Part shown: positions 1 through 10,192 of the stretch, piece by piece
Layout: each line of letters opens with the position of its first letter
Position numbering within the stretch: position 1 is the first letter of the stretch
NCBI RefSeq assembly: GCF_002277895.1
Contig: NZ_CP022998.1
Span: 849,501-913,500, forward strand
Origin: Rhizobium sp. 11515TR
Lineage (GTDB): Bacteria; Pseudomonadota; Alphaproteobacteria; Rhizobiales; Rhizobiaceae
Direction: 5' to 3'
Length of the DNA: 64,000 bases
The notes under the pieces: generated by a model
Databases searched by the model: none
Told to the model about the DNA's origin: nothing
What the model saw: the letters and a program-made list of their open reading frames with translations, nothing else
Translations under genes and position numbers: made by a program

Positions 1-309
1 GCGCTCAAGCAGGCCGATCGTTTCAGGCCGGCCCCAGCGGCGATTGCGCGACAGGCGCATCGCCTGCCAGGTCGGGCCGTCAGTAGGCAGGGCGACTGCA
101 CCGGCGAGGCACCCCTTGGCATAGAAGCCGATTGATTGCGGCGCCCCCTGCGTCGGCAGCGTCACGGCGCCGAAGACCGCTTTTGCGCTGCCGGGCGAAG
201 GTGTTGCCTGCTGCGCCAGCACATCGCCGGCGACAAGGCCCATCCCGATCGAGGTGGCTAGGGAAAGTTTGCCGATCGTTCGAAAGGCGCGAGCCGGAAG
301 TGAAGCCAT
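1..309 (-). CDS. mepA: Penicillin-insensitive murein endopeptidase, N-terminal part (runs off the window)
   Basis: The first 103 codons of a minus-strand gene whose 3' end lies beyond base 1. The ATG at 309 opens a signal-peptide-like segment ending near LAQQA. After a short linker comes the motif GFYAKGCLAGAVALP, then WQAMRLSRNRRWGRPE. Both are hallmarks of MepA (M74 family), a periplasmic zinc endopeptidase that cuts D-Ala-meso-DAP cross-links in peptidoglycan. The metal-binding part of the enzyme is not in the window, so activity cannot be judged. The family call rests on remembered motif similarity. Confidence 0.85.
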   Translation of the reverse strand, partial: MASLPARAFRTIGKLSLATSIGMGLVAGDVLAQQATPSPGSAKAVFGAVTLPTQGAPQSIGFYAKGCLAGAVALPTDGPTWQAMRLSRNRRWGRPETIGLLER

Positions 310-451
310 GCAAATCCTTGAAGGCGGTCGGCTGATGCCGAAGTGATTTGCCGCGAGATTATCCTGAAACGGGATGGAAGTGAATCCGCGGCAATCGCCG
401 GTGGCTACCGGCCGACCGTCTTTTCCTGCATAGACCTTTGCTTCGGAGGGA

Positions 452-1021
452 TCAGTTCGCCAGGATTTCCGCTGTCTTGCGGATACGCGACAGCCGCGGC
501 AGCACTTTCGTGCAGGCGAAATCCTGCATCTCCTGCGAGAGGGTCGTTACGGCGTCCTCGGCAACAATGACAGCGTAATTTGCCGCATGGGCATCGCGCA
601 CGGTGCCTTCCACACCGAAATTGGTGGCGACGCCTGTCACGATCAGCGTTTTGATGCCGCGGCGGCGCAGCTGTAGATCAAGTTCCGTGCCGTAGAAGGC
701 GCTCCACTGGCGCTTGACGATGGCGACATCCGGCGTCAGCTCCGCTATTTCCGCGGGAGCCTCAAGCGCGGCCGGCGGCAAACCTCCTGGGGGAAGCGCA
801 AAGCTTTCGTCGGTCGGCTGATTGACAGCATCGGCATAGTCTGCGGAAAATCCGACCGTCACGAAAACGGTCGTTCCGCCATCGGCCTTCAATTTGTTTG
901 CGATGGCGACCGTATTGGTGACGATCTGCTGGGCGGAGTAGGGCGCGAGCGGCCGGCTGAGGACGAGGCCTTGCAGGTCGATGGAAACGAGAGCGGTGGT
1001 TTTGGGGTCGTAAAGTGACAT
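452..1021 (-). CDS. Isochorismatase-family (cysteine-hydrolase fold) protein with Gly in place of the catalytic Cys
   Basis: A 189-residue protein with the isochorismatase-like fold. Asp15 lies in SIDLQ and Lys103 in IVKRQW, which are two of the family's catalytic triad. The third position, normally Cys, is Gly136 in VATNFGVEGT. The ATNxGVE form is also known in the YcaC-like branch, so the substrate and even hydrolase activity are uncertain. The start at 1021 follows a GGAG about nine bases upstream. It is transcribed away from a TetR gene, with two TGAGG...CCTCA palindromes between them, so it is probably the regulator's target. Confidence 0.85.
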   Translation of the reverse strand: MSLYDPKTTALVSIDLQGLVLSRPLAPYSAQQIVTNTVAIANKLKADGGTTVFVTVGFSADYADAVNQPTDESFALPPGGLPPAALEAPAEIAELTPDVAIVKRQWSAFYGTELDLQLRRRGIKTLIVTGVATNFGVEGTVRDAHAANYAVIVAEDAVTTLSQEMQDFACTKVLPRLSRIRKTAEILAN

Positions 1022-1043
1022 CGGGCGGTAGCTCCATAAAACA

Positions 1044-1057
1044 TGAGGATATCCTCA
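1044..1057. promoter_or_regulatory. Palindromic operator 1 for the adjacent TetR regulator
   Basis: Perfect 14-bp palindrome TGAGGATATCCTCA between the isochorismatase-like gene and the tetR gene. A related copy lies 25 bp away, centre to centre, so both sit on similar faces of the helix. Binding by the neighbouring TetR protein is inferred from position and symmetry. Confidence 0.7.
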
Positions 1058-1067
1058 CAATGGAAAT

Positions 1068-1694
1068 ATGAGGATGGCCTCACAAAAATCAAGTGAAGAA
1101 TTGAAGACGCGCACGCCGAAGCGGCAGCGCGGTCATGATCGCGTCGTCATACTGCTGGAGGCGGCCGCAAAGGTTTTCGCGCGCAAGGGCTATGAGGCGG
1201 CAACGATGACGGAGATTGCGGCCGAGGCAAATTCCTCCATCGGTTCGCTCTATCAGTTCTTTCCGACCAAGCCCCTGCTTGCCGAAGCACTGCATATCGA
1301 ACGCCTGGAGCGATTGAAGGCCGGGCTTCGGGGCATGGCAGAGCGGAGCACCGGCCTTTCCGCGGCCGATAGCGGCGAGGCGATCTTCCATGCGCTCGGT
1401 GCTTTCATGGAGGAATATCCGGAGTTTTCGGTATTGGCCGGTCGCCGCGATATTCCCAAGGAGCGCAAGGCGCGCTCACGGGCAGAGCTGAAGGAGCTGA
1501 TCGCCGGCGTCCTGCGGCAGGCACAGCCGCCGATATCGGACGATATCGCGCTGATGTCGGGTATCGTGCTCGAACTGCTTCGCATCGTCGTCGCCGTCGC
1601 CGCCGAGCCTGATGCTGCCGAGGATCGCCGCGTCGCCGGCGAATTGCGGCTGATGCTGCGCAAACGCCTTGAAGAAGCTGCGGCAAAGGGTTGA
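1068..1694 (+). CDS. TetR-family transcriptional regulator
   Basis: A 208-residue protein with a typical TetR N-terminal helix-turn-helix at about residues 25-70 (ATMTEIAAEANSSIGSLYQFF) and a divergent C-terminal ligand domain. Two in-frame ATGs, at 1068 and 1074, are possible starts and neither has a strong ribosome-binding site. Both fall on or next to the second palindrome. It is divergent from the isochorismatase-like gene and most likely represses it and itself. The inducer is unknown. Confidence 0.88.
   Translation: MRMASQKSSEELKTRTPKRQRGHDRVVILLEAAAKVFARKGYEAATMTEIAAEANSSIGSLYQFFPTKPLLAEALHIERLERLKAGLRGMAERSTGLSAADSGEAIFHALGAFMEEYPEFSVLAGRRDIPKERKARSRAELKELIAGVLRQAQPPISDDIALMSGIVLELLRIVVAVAAEPDAAEDRRVAGELRLMLRKRLEEAAAKG
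1069..1082. promoter_or_regulatory. Palindromic operator 2 for the adjacent TetR regulator
   Basis: TGAGGATGGCCTCA, the same TGAGG...CCTCA arms as the site at 1044-1057 with a changed centre. It overlaps the first codons of the tetR reading frame, which would suit autoregulation. Confidence 0.65.
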
Positions 1695-1803
1695 ATCCCG
1701 GAGACCGTCTTCGGCGTCTTTAAGAAGAGGTGAGTTATTGCGTCCTGTTTTTTGCCCTCATTTGCCTTATGCTGATTCTCCAGAAATCATCGGGAGATCA
1801 TGA

Positions 1804-3642
1804 ATGGCGTTGTCGCGGTTGAAAGCAGGCTTGGTCGTTTCTCTTTTTTGCCTGCTGGCAATGCCTCTAGCCACGAAAGCCGAAGAGCCGCAATTCCGTA
1901 TCGGCACGGCCATTCTTGGCGACTTGAAATATCAACCCGGCTTCAAGCATTTCGATTATGTCAATCCGGATGCGCCGAAGGGTGGTGAGCTGAAGCTTTC
2001 GGACGAGGGCACGTTCGACACGCTCAATCCGGTGCTGTTTAAGGGCAACCCCGCCAGCGGATTGTCAATGGTTTTTGATACTCTGATGAAATCGTCCAAT
2101 GACGAGGTTGCCACCTCCTACGGCTTGCTTGCCGAGGGGGTCTCCTATCCCGATGACATAGCGAGCGCGACGTTCCGGTTGCGAACCGAGGCGAAATGGG
2201 CCGATGGCACACCGGTGACCCCCGATGACGTGGTTTTCAGTTTCGATCGCACCAAGGAGCTCAACCCTCTCGCGACCAGTATCTATTCTCACGTGACGCG
2301 AGCCGAAAAGACGGGTGACAGGGACGTCACCTTCTACTTCAATGAAAAGAACAATCGCGAACTTCCCTTTATTGCCGGCCAACTGCTGATCGTGCCGAAA
2401 CATTGGTGGGAAAGCGCCGGCGCCGACGGAAAGGCGCGCGATATTTCACGCACGACACTCGAGCCGGTCATGGGATCCGGACCGTATAAGATCGTCGCCG
2501 TGCAGCCGGGATCATCAATCCGATATGAACTGCGTGATGATTATTGGGGCAAGAACCTGCCGGTCAATATCGGCCAGAATAATTTCGGGGCGGTTTCCTA
2601 CACCTACTACGCCGACAAGGATGTGGAATTCGAAGCCTTTCGCGGCGGAAACACGGATTTCTGGCGGGACCAGTCGGCAAGCCATTGGGTGACCGCATAC
2701 GACTTTCCCGCCGCCAAAGACGGCCGCATCAAGCGCGATGAACTGCCCAACTCGCTGCGTTCGGTCGGCATCATGCAGGCGATGGTGCTCAATCTCCGGC
2801 GCGATCAGTTCAAGGACCAACGTGTGCGGGAGGCGCTGAACTACGCCTATGACTTCGAGGAGATGAACCGGGCGCTTGCCTTCGGCCAGCTGACTCGCGT
2901 CAACTCCTTCTTTTTCGGCACCGAGCTTGCCTCTTCGGGGCTGCCGGCGGGCGAGGAATTGAATATTCTCAACAGCGTTAAGGATAAGGTACCGCCCGAA
3001 GTCTTCACCACACCCTATGCCAATCCGGTCAGCGGTGACCCGCAGAAGGCGCGCGACAATCTGCGCAAGGCGATCGAGCTTTTCAAGGAAGCCGGTTATG
3101 TGTTGAAAGGCAATCGCATGGTCAACGAAAAGACCGGCCAGCCCTTCACGATGGAAATCCTGCTCGGCAGTCCTTCGCTGGAAAGATCAAACCTGCCCTA
3201 CGTCCAGAACCTGCGCCGCATTGGCATCGATGCAACCCTCCGAACGGTCGATTCGTCGCAATACATCAACCGCATCCGCAGCTTCGACTATGATGCGACC
3301 TGGAACGTATGGGGCACGGCGCTGCCGCCCGGCAGCGAACAAATCGATTACTGGGGCTCGGCTTCGGCAAGCCGCCAAGGCTCGCGCAACTATGCCGGCA
3401 TATCCGATCCGGGTGTCGATGCATTGATCGGCAAGCTTGTTTCTGCGGCCACCCTCGAAGAAAAGACCGCTGCCGCCAAGGCGCTTGACCGCGTACTGCT
3501 CGCCCATCACTACGTTGTCCCGCTGTTTTATGGAACGACGAACAAGATCGCCTATTGGGACAAATTCGAGCATCTGCCCGAGCTGCCCTATTATTCGATC
3601 GGCTTTCCCGATGTCTGGTGGTCGAAAAGCGCCGGAAAATGA
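1804..3642 (+). CDS. yejA: Periplasmic peptide-binding protein of the YejABEF importer
   Basis: A 612-residue SBP_bac_5 family extracellular solute-binding protein. It has a signal peptide of about 26 residues (hydrophobic core, then ATKA before EEPQF) and the usual sequence around GDLKYQPGFKHFDYVNPDAP. The start at 1804 follows GGGAGA. It heads an operon with two permeases and a double ATPase in yejA-B-E-F order. The known role of Yej systems is oligopeptide uptake, including microcin C and other peptide antibiotics. The ligand here is inferred from family only. Codon use matches its neighbours. Confidence 0.9.
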   Translation: MALSRLKAGLVVSLFCLLAMPLATKAEEPQFRIGTAILGDLKYQPGFKHFDYVNPDAPKGGELKLSDEGTFDTLNPVLFKGNPASGLSMVFDTLMKSSNDEVATSYGLLAEGVSYPDDIASATFRLRTEAKWADGTPVTPDDVVFSFDRTKELNPLATSIYSHVTRAEKTGDRDVTFYFNEKNNRELPFIAGQLLIVPKHWWESAGADGKARDISRTTLEPVMGSGPYKIVAVQPGSSIRYELRDDYWGKNLPVNIGQNNFGAVSYTYYADKDVEFEAFRGGNTDFWRDQSASHWVTAYDFPAAKDGRIKRDELPNSLRSVGIMQAMVLNLRRDQFKDQRVREALNYAYDFEEMNRALAFGQLTRVNSFFFGTELASSGLPAGEELNILNSVKDKVPPEVFTTPYANPVSGDPQKARDNLRKAIELFKEAGYVLKGNRMVNEKTGQPFTMEILLGSPSLERSNLPYVQNLRRIGIDATLRTVDSSQYINRIRSFDYDATWNVWGTALPPGSEQIDYWGSASASRQGSRNYAGISDPGVDALIGKLVSAATLEEKTAAAKALDRVLLAHHYVVPLFYGTTNKIAYWDKFEHLPELPYYSIGFPDVWWSKSAGK

Positions 3643-3813
3643 GCTTCTCTTGCAATGACGGGCCTGCTGGCTCCAAATGCAGAGGGCTGATTCGGATAGT
3701 TTCAAGCTGATATGACTGCGCCGGTCTCGATCCGGCGGAAGGGACTATGATTTGATCGACAGACGGATTGAGGCGAGGCGGAACATACCCCTCTTTGAGG
3801 GAGCGACGGGCTG

Positions 3814-4905
3814 ATGGGCGCCTATATCCTGCGACGTCTCCTGCTGATGATCCCGACCATCGTCGGCATCATGGCCATTTCCTTCACCATCGTGCAGTTT
3901 GCGCCAGGCGGCCCGGTCGAGCAGGTCATCGCGCAGCTGACCGGGCAGGGCGATAATGCCAACGGTCGCCTTTCCGGCGGCACCGACATGCTGGCCCAGC
4001 AATCCCTGGACGACAGCAGCTCGAAATATCGTGGCGCGCAGGGGCTCGATCCCGAGCTGATCGCCAAGCTCGACAAGCAGTTCGGCTTCGACAAACCGCC
4101 GCTCGAGCGCTTCGGCCAGATGATGTGGAACTATATCCGCTTCGATTTCGGCGAGAGCTTCTTCCGCAATACCACCGTCATCGACCTCATCGCCCAGAAG
4201 CTGCCGGTGTCGATCTCGCTCGGCATCTGGATCCTGATCTTCTCCTACGCCATTTCCATTCCGCTCGGCATCCGCAAGGCGGTGCAGGACGGATCGACCT
4301 TCGATGTCTGGACCTCGGGCATTATCATCGTCGGCTATGCCGTCCCGAGCTTCCTGTTCGGCATCATGCTGATCGTGCTCTTTGCCGGCGGCTCCTTCTT
4401 CGACTGGTTCCCGCTGCGCGGCCTCGTTTCGGATAATTTCGCCGACCTCAGCTGGTGGCAGAAGATCCTCGATTATCTCTGGCATCTGGTGCTGCCGCTG
4501 ATTTCGCTATCACTCGCCGCTTTTGCCACCACGACGCTGCTCACCAAGAATTCCTTCATCGAGGAGATCAAGAAGCAATATGTCATCACCGCCCGCGCCA
4601 AGGGCCTTTCCGAACGGCGCGTGCTCTATGGCCATGTCTTCCGCAACGCCATGCTCATCGTCATTGCCGGCTTCCCCGGCGCCTTCATTTCCGCCTTCTT
4701 CACCGGCTCGCTTTTGATCGAGAACATCTTCTCGCTCGATGGCCTCGGGCGCCTCAGCTATCTCTCCGTTGTCCAGCGCGACTATCCGGTTGTGTTTGCG
4801 ACGCTGTTCATCTTCTCGCTGCTCGGCCTCGTCGTCAGCCTCGTCTCCGACCTCATCTACACCTGGATCGATCCGCGCATCGATTTCGAGCGGAGGGACG
4901 TGTGA
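3814..4905 (+). CDS. yejB: ABC importer permease YejB
   Basis: A 363-residue inner-membrane permease of the oligopeptide type. It starts [19 protein letters not shown], the classic DppB/OppB-like first transmembrane helix. The ABC-interaction EAA-type loop lies near [20 protein letters not shown]. The start has GAGGGAG about ten bases upstream. It follows yejA by about 170 bp, a gap with no clear terminator, and overlaps yejE by one base. It pairs with YejE to form the membrane channel. Confidence 0.92.
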   Translation: MGAYILRRLLLMIPTIVGIMAISFTIVQFAPGGPVEQVIAQLTGQGDNANGRLSGGTDMLAQQSLDDSSSKYRGAQGLDPELIAKLDKQFGFDKPPLERFGQMMWNYIRFDFGESFFRNTTVIDLIAQKLPVSISLGIWILIFSYAISIPLGIRKAVQDGSTFDVWTSGIIIVGYAVPSFLFGIMLIVLFAGGSFFDWFPLRGLVSDNFADLSWWQKILDYLWHLVLPLISLSLAAFATTTLLTKNSFIEEIKKQYVITARAKGLSERRVLYGHVFRNAMLIVIAGFPGAFISAFFTGSLLIENIFSLDGLGRLSYLSVVQRDYPVVFATLFIFSLLGLVVSLVSDLIYTWIDPRIDFERRDV

Positions 4906-6059
4906 TGGATGCAGCCAATCAGCAGAGTCTTCCGACGACGGTGAAGCCGCCGCGCAAGGGATTGTTCTCGCCGACCAATGTGCGCCGCTGGGAGAACTTC
5001 AAGGCGAACCGCCGCGGCTACTGGTCGCTCTGGATCTTCCTGGTGCTGTTCGTGCTCAGTCTAGGTGCCGAATTCATCGTCAACGACCGGCCGATCCTGA
5101 TTTCCTATAAGGGCGAGATCCTGACGCCGGTCTTCGTCGATTATCCGGAAGAGAAGTTCGGCGGTTTCCTGGCGCAGACGGATTACCGCGCCCCGGATAT
5201 TCAGGATGAGATCAACGCCAATGGCTGGATGATCTGGCCGCCGATCCATTATTCCTATCAGACCGCCAATTCCAACCTTCCCACGGGAATGTCGGCGCCG
5301 ACGCCGCCTTTCTGGGCGATGAGCAAGGAGACGCGCTGCTCGGGCTATCCCGGCGGTGTTGCCGATCCGAATTGCAACTGGAGCAATTTCAACTGGCTCG
5401 GCACCGATGACCAGGCGCGAGACGTGCTTGCCCGCCTGATCTACGGCTTCCGCATCTCGGTACTGTTCGGTCTGGCGCTCACCATCTGCTCGGCTGTCGT
5501 CGGCGTCTGCGCCGGTGCGATACAGGGCTATTTCGGCGGCTGGACCGATCTTCTGATGCAGCGCTTCATCGAAATCTGGTCGTCCATGCCGGTGCTTTAT
5601 ATCCTGCTGATCATCGCCTCGGTACTGCCGCCGGGCTTCTTCATCCTCCTCGGCATATTGCTGCTGTTTTCCTGGGTCGGTCTCGTTGGCGTCGTGCGCG
5701 CCGAATTCCTCCGGGCGCGCAATTTCGAATATGTGCGCGCCGCCCGCGCGCTCGGCGTCAACAACCGCACCATCATGTATCGCCACCTGCTGCCGAACGC
5801 GATGGTGGCGACGCTAACCTTCGTTCCTTTCATCCTGTCGGGTTCGATCACCACCCTGACCTCATTGGATTTCCTGGGCTTCGGCATGCCGCCCGGCTCG
5901 CCGTCGCTGGGTGAAATGATCGCCCAGGGCAAATCCAATCTGCAGGCTCCCTGGCTGGGGCTCTCGGCCTTCTTCACCATGTCGATCATGCTGTCGCTGC
6001 TGATTTTCATCGGCGAGGCCGTGCGCGACGCCTTCGATCCGAGGAAGACGTTCCGATGA
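4905..6059 (+). CDS. yejE: ABC importer permease YejE
   Basis: A 384-residue permease starting at the ATG that shares an A with the yejB stop codon. The frame is open further upstream, but that part only shadows yejB. One transmembrane helix at about residues 43-63 precedes a periplasmic segment of about 110 residues, then the DppC-like core. The EAA-type loop is near YVRAARALGVNNRTIMYRHL. It forms the heteromeric channel with YejB. The next gene, yejF, overlaps it by four bases (ATGA). Confidence 0.92.
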   Translation: MDAANQQSLPTTVKPPRKGLFSPTNVRRWENFKANRRGYWSLWIFLVLFVLSLGAEFIVNDRPILISYKGEILTPVFVDYPEEKFGGFLAQTDYRAPDIQDEINANGWMIWPPIHYSYQTANSNLPTGMSAPTPPFWAMSKETRCSGYPGGVADPNCNWSNFNWLGTDDQARDVLARLIYGFRISVLFGLALTICSAVVGVCAGAIQGYFGGWTDLLMQRFIEIWSSMPVLYILLIIASVLPPGFFILLGILLLFSWVGLVGVVRAEFLRARNFEYVRAARALGVNNRTIMYRHLLPNAMVATLTFVPFILSGSITTLTSLDFLGFGMPPGSPSLGEMIAQGKSNLQAPWLGLSAFFTMSIMLSLLIFIGEAVRDAFDPRKTFR

Positions 6060-7693
6060 GCGAAAATTCCACTCCGCTGCTGTCAGTCCGCAATCTCTCC
6101 GTCGCCTTTCATCAAGGCGGGCAGACCTCGATCGCCGTCGATGGCGTCTCCTTCGATATCCGCAAGGGCGAAGTCGTGGCGCTGGTCGGCGAATCCGGCT
6201 CAGGCAAATCGGTCTCGGCCAATTCGATCCTGAAACTCTTGCCCTATCCGGCCGCGAGCCACCCTTCCGGCGAAATCCTGTTCAAGGGCAGGGATCTGCT
6301 GAAGGCGTCCGACAACGAGTTGCGTGCTGTGCGCGGCAACGACATCACCATGATCTTTCAGGAGCCGATGACCTCGCTCAATCCGCTCCACACCATCGAG
6401 CGGCAGATCAGCGAGATCCTGGCCCTGCATCAGGGCATGGTGGGCGAGGCCGCCCGCAGCCGCACGCTGGAACTCTTGAACCAGGTCGGCATCCGCGAGC
6501 CGGAAAAGCGCCTCAAGGCCTATCCGCATGAGCTGTCGGGTGGCCAGCGCCAGCGCGTGATGATCGCCATGGCGCTCGCTAACCGCCCCGAACTCCTGAT
6601 CGCCGACGAGCCGACGACGGCGCTCGACGTCACCGTGCAGGCACAGATCCTCGAACTCCTGCGCGACCTCAAGGGTGCGCATGGCATGTCGATGCTGTTC
6701 ATCACCCACGATCTCGGCATCGTCCGTAAATTCGCCGACCGCGTCTGCGTGATGACCAAGGGCAAGATCGTTGAGACCGGCACGGTGGAAGACGTCTTCA
6801 CTCGGCCGCAGCATGACTATACGCGTCATCTGCTGGCTGCTGAGCCGCGTGGTGAGCCGCCGGCGAGCGATGCGAACAAGCCCGTGGTCATGGAAGGCAG
6901 CGACATTCGCGTCTGGTTCCCGATCAAGGCTGGCTTCATGCGCAAGGTCGTCGATCATGTGAAAGCGGTCGACGGCATCGATCTGAAGCTCAGGGCCGGC
7001 CAGACGCTCGGTGTCGTCGGCGAATCCGGCTCAGGCAAGACCACGCTCGGTCTGGCGCTCGCCCGGCTTATTTCCTCCAAAGGCCGTATCGCCTTCGTCG
7101 GCAAGGATATAGCCGGCTATTCGTTTCGCGAAATGCGGCCGCTGCGCAACCAGCTGCAGGTCGTCTTCCAGGATCCTTATGGATCGCTCAGCCCGCGCAT
7201 GTCGGTCGGCGAGATCATCGCCGAAGGGCTCAAGGTACATGAGCGGTCTCTTTCTGCCGATGAGCGTGACAAACGCGTCTGCTGGGCACTGGAGGAGGTG
7301 GGCCTCGATCCTTCCACGCGCTGGCGCTTCCCGCATGAGTTTTCGGGCGGCCAGCGCCAGCGCATCGCAATTGCTCGCGCCATGGTGCTGAAGCCGCGCT
7401 TCGTCATGCTCGACGAGCCCACCTCGGCACTCGACATGAGCGTGCAGGCGCAGGTCGTCGATCTGCTGCGGGACCTGCAGCAGAAGCACGATCTTGCCTA
7501 TCTGTTCATCAGCCACGACCTGAAAGTGGTGAAGGCGCTCGCCAACGAACTGATCGTCATGCGCTTCGGCAAGGTCGTCGAGCAGGGCGCATCCGCCGAT
7601 ATTTTCCGGGCGCCGAAAGAGGATTACACCAGGGCGCTGCTTGCCGCCGCGTTCAATATCGAGGCGGTGCCGACCGCCGCCATCCAGCAATAG
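6056..7693 (+). CDS. yejF: ABC importer ATPase with two fused nucleotide-binding domains, YejF
   Basis: A 545-residue protein with two complete ABC ATPase domains. The first Walker A is GESGSGKS at residues 45-52, with signature LSGGQRQRV. The second half repeats GESGSGKTT and [12 protein letters not shown]. Walker B motifs [12 protein letters not shown] and [11 protein letters not shown] are both intact. A fused double ATPase is usual for YejF. It powers the YejBE channel. It starts inside the yejE stop codon and ends 11 bp before the dehydrogenase gene. Confidence 0.93.
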   Translation: MSENSTPLLSVRNLSVAFHQGGQTSIAVDGVSFDIRKGEVVALVGESGSGKSVSANSILKLLPYPAASHPSGEILFKGRDLLKASDNELRAVRGNDITMIFQEPMTSLNPLHTIERQISEILALHQGMVGEAARSRTLELLNQVGIREPEKRLKAYPHELSGGQRQRVMIAMALANRPELLIADEPTTALDVTVQAQILELLRDLKGAHGMSMLFITHDLGIVRKFADRVCVMTKGKIVETGTVEDVFTRPQHDYTRHLLAAEPRGEPPASDANKPVVMEGSDIRVWFPIKAGFMRKVVDHVKAVDGIDLKLRAGQTLGVVGESGSGKTTLGLALARLISSKGRIAFVGKDIAGYSFREMRPLRNQLQVVFQDPYGSLSPRMSVGEIIAEGLKVHERSLSADERDKRVCWALEEVGLDPSTRWRFPHEFSGGQRQRIAIARAMVLKPRFVMLDEPTSALDMSVQAQVVDLLRDLQQKHDLAYLFISHDLKVVKALANELIVMRFGKVVEQGASADIFRAPKEDYTRALLAAAFNIEAVPTAAIQQ

Positions 7694-7704
7694 AGACCAC
7701 CATC

Positions 7705-8664
7705 ATGCCGGCCAAAAGCCCCGTTCTCGTCGATCTCAAATTCAATCCCGTGTCCATTGCCAAGGCGCTTGAGACGGCCTTTGCCGATCGCGGCAGCATC
7801 AATCTGGCCGATCCTGCCAATAAAGGCGTGGATCTCTCCCATGTCGACTACGCGCTGTTGTGGAAGCCGGATGCCGATCTTTTCGAGCGCGCCCCCAATC
7901 TCAAGGTCATCTTCTCGGGCGGCGCCGGCGTCGATTCCATGATGTCGATTGCCGGTCTGCCTGACATCCCGATGGTCCGCTTCGTCGATCGCAGTCTCAC
8001 GACGCGGATGAGCGAATGGGTGGTCATGCAATGTCTGATGCACCTGCGCGATGTGCAGGGACATTTCAGGAATCAGCGACAGCACATATGGGCGCCGCAG
8101 CATGGTCCGGAAGCTGCTGACGTCACCGTCGGCGTCATGGGCCTCGGCGTTCTCGGCTGCGATGCCGCCGCGAAATTGAAAGTCATGGGCTTCAACGTCA
8201 TCGGCTGGTCCCGCAGCAGGAAAGAGATCGACGGTATGGAAACCTTCGATGCTGGTGGGCTTGATACGTTTCTGGCGCGTACCGACATTCTCGTCGGTCT
8301 GCTGCCGCTGACGGCAGAGACGACTGGGATCTACAATGCTTCGCTCTTTTCCAAGCTGCATCGCAACGGCCCGCTCGGCAAGCCGGTCTTCATCAATGCC
8401 GGCCGCGGCAAGAGCCAGGCTGCGGCCGATATTGCTTCGGCTGTTCGCACCGGCATTCTCGGCGGCGCCTCCCTCGATGTCTTCGCCGTCGAGCCGCTGG
8501 CAGCGGACGATCCGCTTTGGAGCCTGGAAAATGTCATCATCACGCCGCATGATTCCGCCGTCTCTGACGAAAAGGCATTGATGCGCCACGTCGAGGAGCA
8601 GATCGCGCGCTTCGAACGCGGCGAACCGCTGCAGCATCTGGTAGATCGCGGTCGGGGTTACTAA
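7705..8664 (+). CDS. D-2-hydroxyacid dehydrogenase, glyoxylate/hydroxypyruvate reductase A type
   Basis: A 319-residue NAD(P)-dependent reductase of the D-isomer 2-hydroxyacid dehydrogenase family. The dinucleotide motif GLGVLG is at residues 146-151. Catalytic residues are Arg234 in NAGRGK and His282 in ITPHDSA, with the expected Glu between them. Length and sequence fit the GhrA branch, which reduces glyoxylate and hydroxypyruvate. Only 11 bp separate it from yejF, so it is likely co-transcribed with the peptide importer. Why the two go together is not evident. Confidence 0.85.
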   Translation: MPAKSPVLVDLKFNPVSIAKALETAFADRGSINLADPANKGVDLSHVDYALLWKPDADLFERAPNLKVIFSGGAGVDSMMSIAGLPDIPMVRFVDRSLTTRMSEWVVMQCLMHLRDVQGHFRNQRQHIWAPQHGPEAADVTVGVMGLGVLGCDAAAKLKVMGFNVIGWSRSRKEIDGMETFDAGGLDTFLARTDILVGLLPLTAETTGIYNASLFSKLHRNGPLGKPVFINAGRGKSQAAADIASAVRTGILGGASLDVFAVEPLAADDPLWSLENVIITPHDSAVSDEKALMRHVEEQIARFERGEPLQHLVDRGRGY

Positions 8665-8803
8665 GTCTATCTTCCGATGGCGGTGGTCAGGGCCTTATGC
8701 CCCGGCTGGCGCCGGCAAAATGCGACCGATTTGCCCTGGTATCAATTTTCTTTCAGCGACTGGACTTTCGCTCAACATTTTTTGATAACAAGGCGCTACA
8801 TAC

Positions 8804-8817
8804 GCATGCCGGCATGC
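8804..8817. promoter_or_regulatory. Perfect palindrome upstream of pncB
   Basis: GCATGCCGGCATGC is a perfect 14-bp palindrome about 50 bp before the pncB start, in an otherwise empty gap of about 200 bp. It could be an operator. No regulator gene lies next to it, and its role is unknown. Confidence 0.4.
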
Positions 8818-8868
8818 CGCCGGCGAAAAGCATGACGTCCGCAGGGCAGGAGACGGGGCAGGAACGAC

Positions 8869-10173
8869 ATGACCAAGACGGATATCGCCACCCGCGTCTA
8901 TAACCATACCTGGAAGCTCGATCCGATCATCCGCAGCCTGATCGACACGGATTTCTACAAGCTCCTCATGCTGCAGATGATCTGGAAGCTCTATCCGGAT
9001 GTCGATGCAACCTTCTCGCTTATCAATCGCACCAAGAGCGTTCGCCTCGCGGAAGTGATCGACGAGAAGGAATTGCGTGAGCAGCTCGACCATGCCCGCA
9101 CGCTTCGCCTCTCCAAGAAGGAGATGATCTGGCTGGCGGGTAACAGTTTCTACGGCCGCGCCCAGATCTTCGAGCCGGAATTCCTCGCCTGGCTGTCGAA
9201 TTTCCAGCTGCCGGAATATGAGCTATCGAAGCGCGACGGCCAGTATATTCTCGACTTTCACGGCTCGTGGAAGGAAACGACGATGTGGGAAATCCCCGCG
9301 CTCGCCATCATCAACGAGCTTCGCTCCCGCTCCGCTCTGAAGGCGTTGGGTCCCTTCACGCTCGATGTGCTCTATGCCCGCGCCAAGGCCAAGATGTGGG
9401 AGAAGGTGGAGCGGCTGCGCGAGCTGCCGGGTTTACGCATCTCCGATTTCGGGACACGCCGCCGTCACAGCTTCCTCTGGCAGCGCTGGTGCGTCGAGGC
9501 ATTGAAGGAAGGCGTTCCGCACGCCTTCACCGGCACGAGCAACGTGCTGTTGGCCATGGATTCCGATCTCGAAGCCGTCGGCACCAATGCCCATGAGCTG
9601 CCGATGGTCGCCGCAGCACTTGCGAAAAATGATGAAGAGCTCGGAAAGGCACCCTACAAGGTGCTGCGTGACTGGAACCGCCTCTATGGGGGCAATCTGC
9701 TCGTCGTACTGCCCGATGCATTCGGCACGGCTTCCTTCCTGCGCAACGCGCCGGAATGGGTGGCCGACTGGACCGGCTTCCGCCCCGACAGCGCCCCTCC
9801 TATAGAGGGCGGTGAGAAGATCATCGACTGGTGGAAGAAGATGGGCCGCGATCCCCGCCAGAAGCTGCTGATCTTCTCCGACGGCCTCGATGTCGATGCC
9901 ATCATCGACACCTACAAGCATTTCGACGGTCGCGTCCGCATGAGTTTTGGTTGGGGCACCAACCTCACCAACGATTTCGCCGGCTGCGCGCCCACCGAAC
10001 TCAAGGGCCTCAATCCTATTTCGATCGTCTGCAAGGTCATCGAGGCAAATGGCCGGCCGGCCGTGAAGCTCTCGGACAATCCCCAGAAGGCGACGGGCGA
10101 GCCGGCGGAAGTCGAGCGTTATCTGAAGTTCTTCGGCGCAGAGGATCGCGTCGATCAGGAAGTGCTGGTTTAG
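8869..10173 (+). CDS. pncB: Nicotinate phosphoribosyltransferase
   Basis: A 434-residue enzyme that joins nicotinate to PRPP to give nicotinate mononucleotide in NAD salvage. Family motifs are clear: [14 protein letters not shown] near the N terminus, [12 protein letters not shown] at about 194-205, TGTSNVLLA, and GTNAHE with His242, the region of the autophosphorylated histidine in characterised enzymes. [10 protein letters not shown] near the C terminus is also typical. The start follows a GGGGCAGGAACG leader. It is convergent with the DUF1444 gene. Confidence 0.95.
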   Translation: MTKTDIATRVYNHTWKLDPIIRSLIDTDFYKLLMLQMIWKLYPDVDATFSLINRTKSVRLAEVIDEKELREQLDHARTLRLSKKEMIWLAGNSFYGRAQIFEPEFLAWLSNFQLPEYELSKRDGQYILDFHGSWKETTMWEIPALAIINELRSRSALKALGPFTLDVLYARAKAKMWEKVERLRELPGLRISDFGTRRRHSFLWQRWCVEALKEGVPHAFTGTSNVLLAMDSDLEAVGTNAHELPMVAAALAKNDEELGKAPYKVLRDWNRLYGGNLLVVLPDAFGTASFLRNAPEWVADWTGFRPDSAPPIEGGEKIIDWWKKMGRDPRQKLLIFSDGLDVDAIIDTYKHFDGRVRMSFGWGTNLTNDFAGCAPTELKGLNPISIVCKVIEANGRPAVKLSDNPQKATGEPAEVERYLKFFGAEDRVDQEVLV

Positions 10174-10192
10174 GGCTTTCGGGCAATCGGTT

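Noticed and set aside
3745..4485. A 246-codon minus-strand frame opposite yejB
   Set aside because: Very rich in Asp, Glu, His and Arg, as expected for the complement of a membrane-protein gene. yejB is clearly real.
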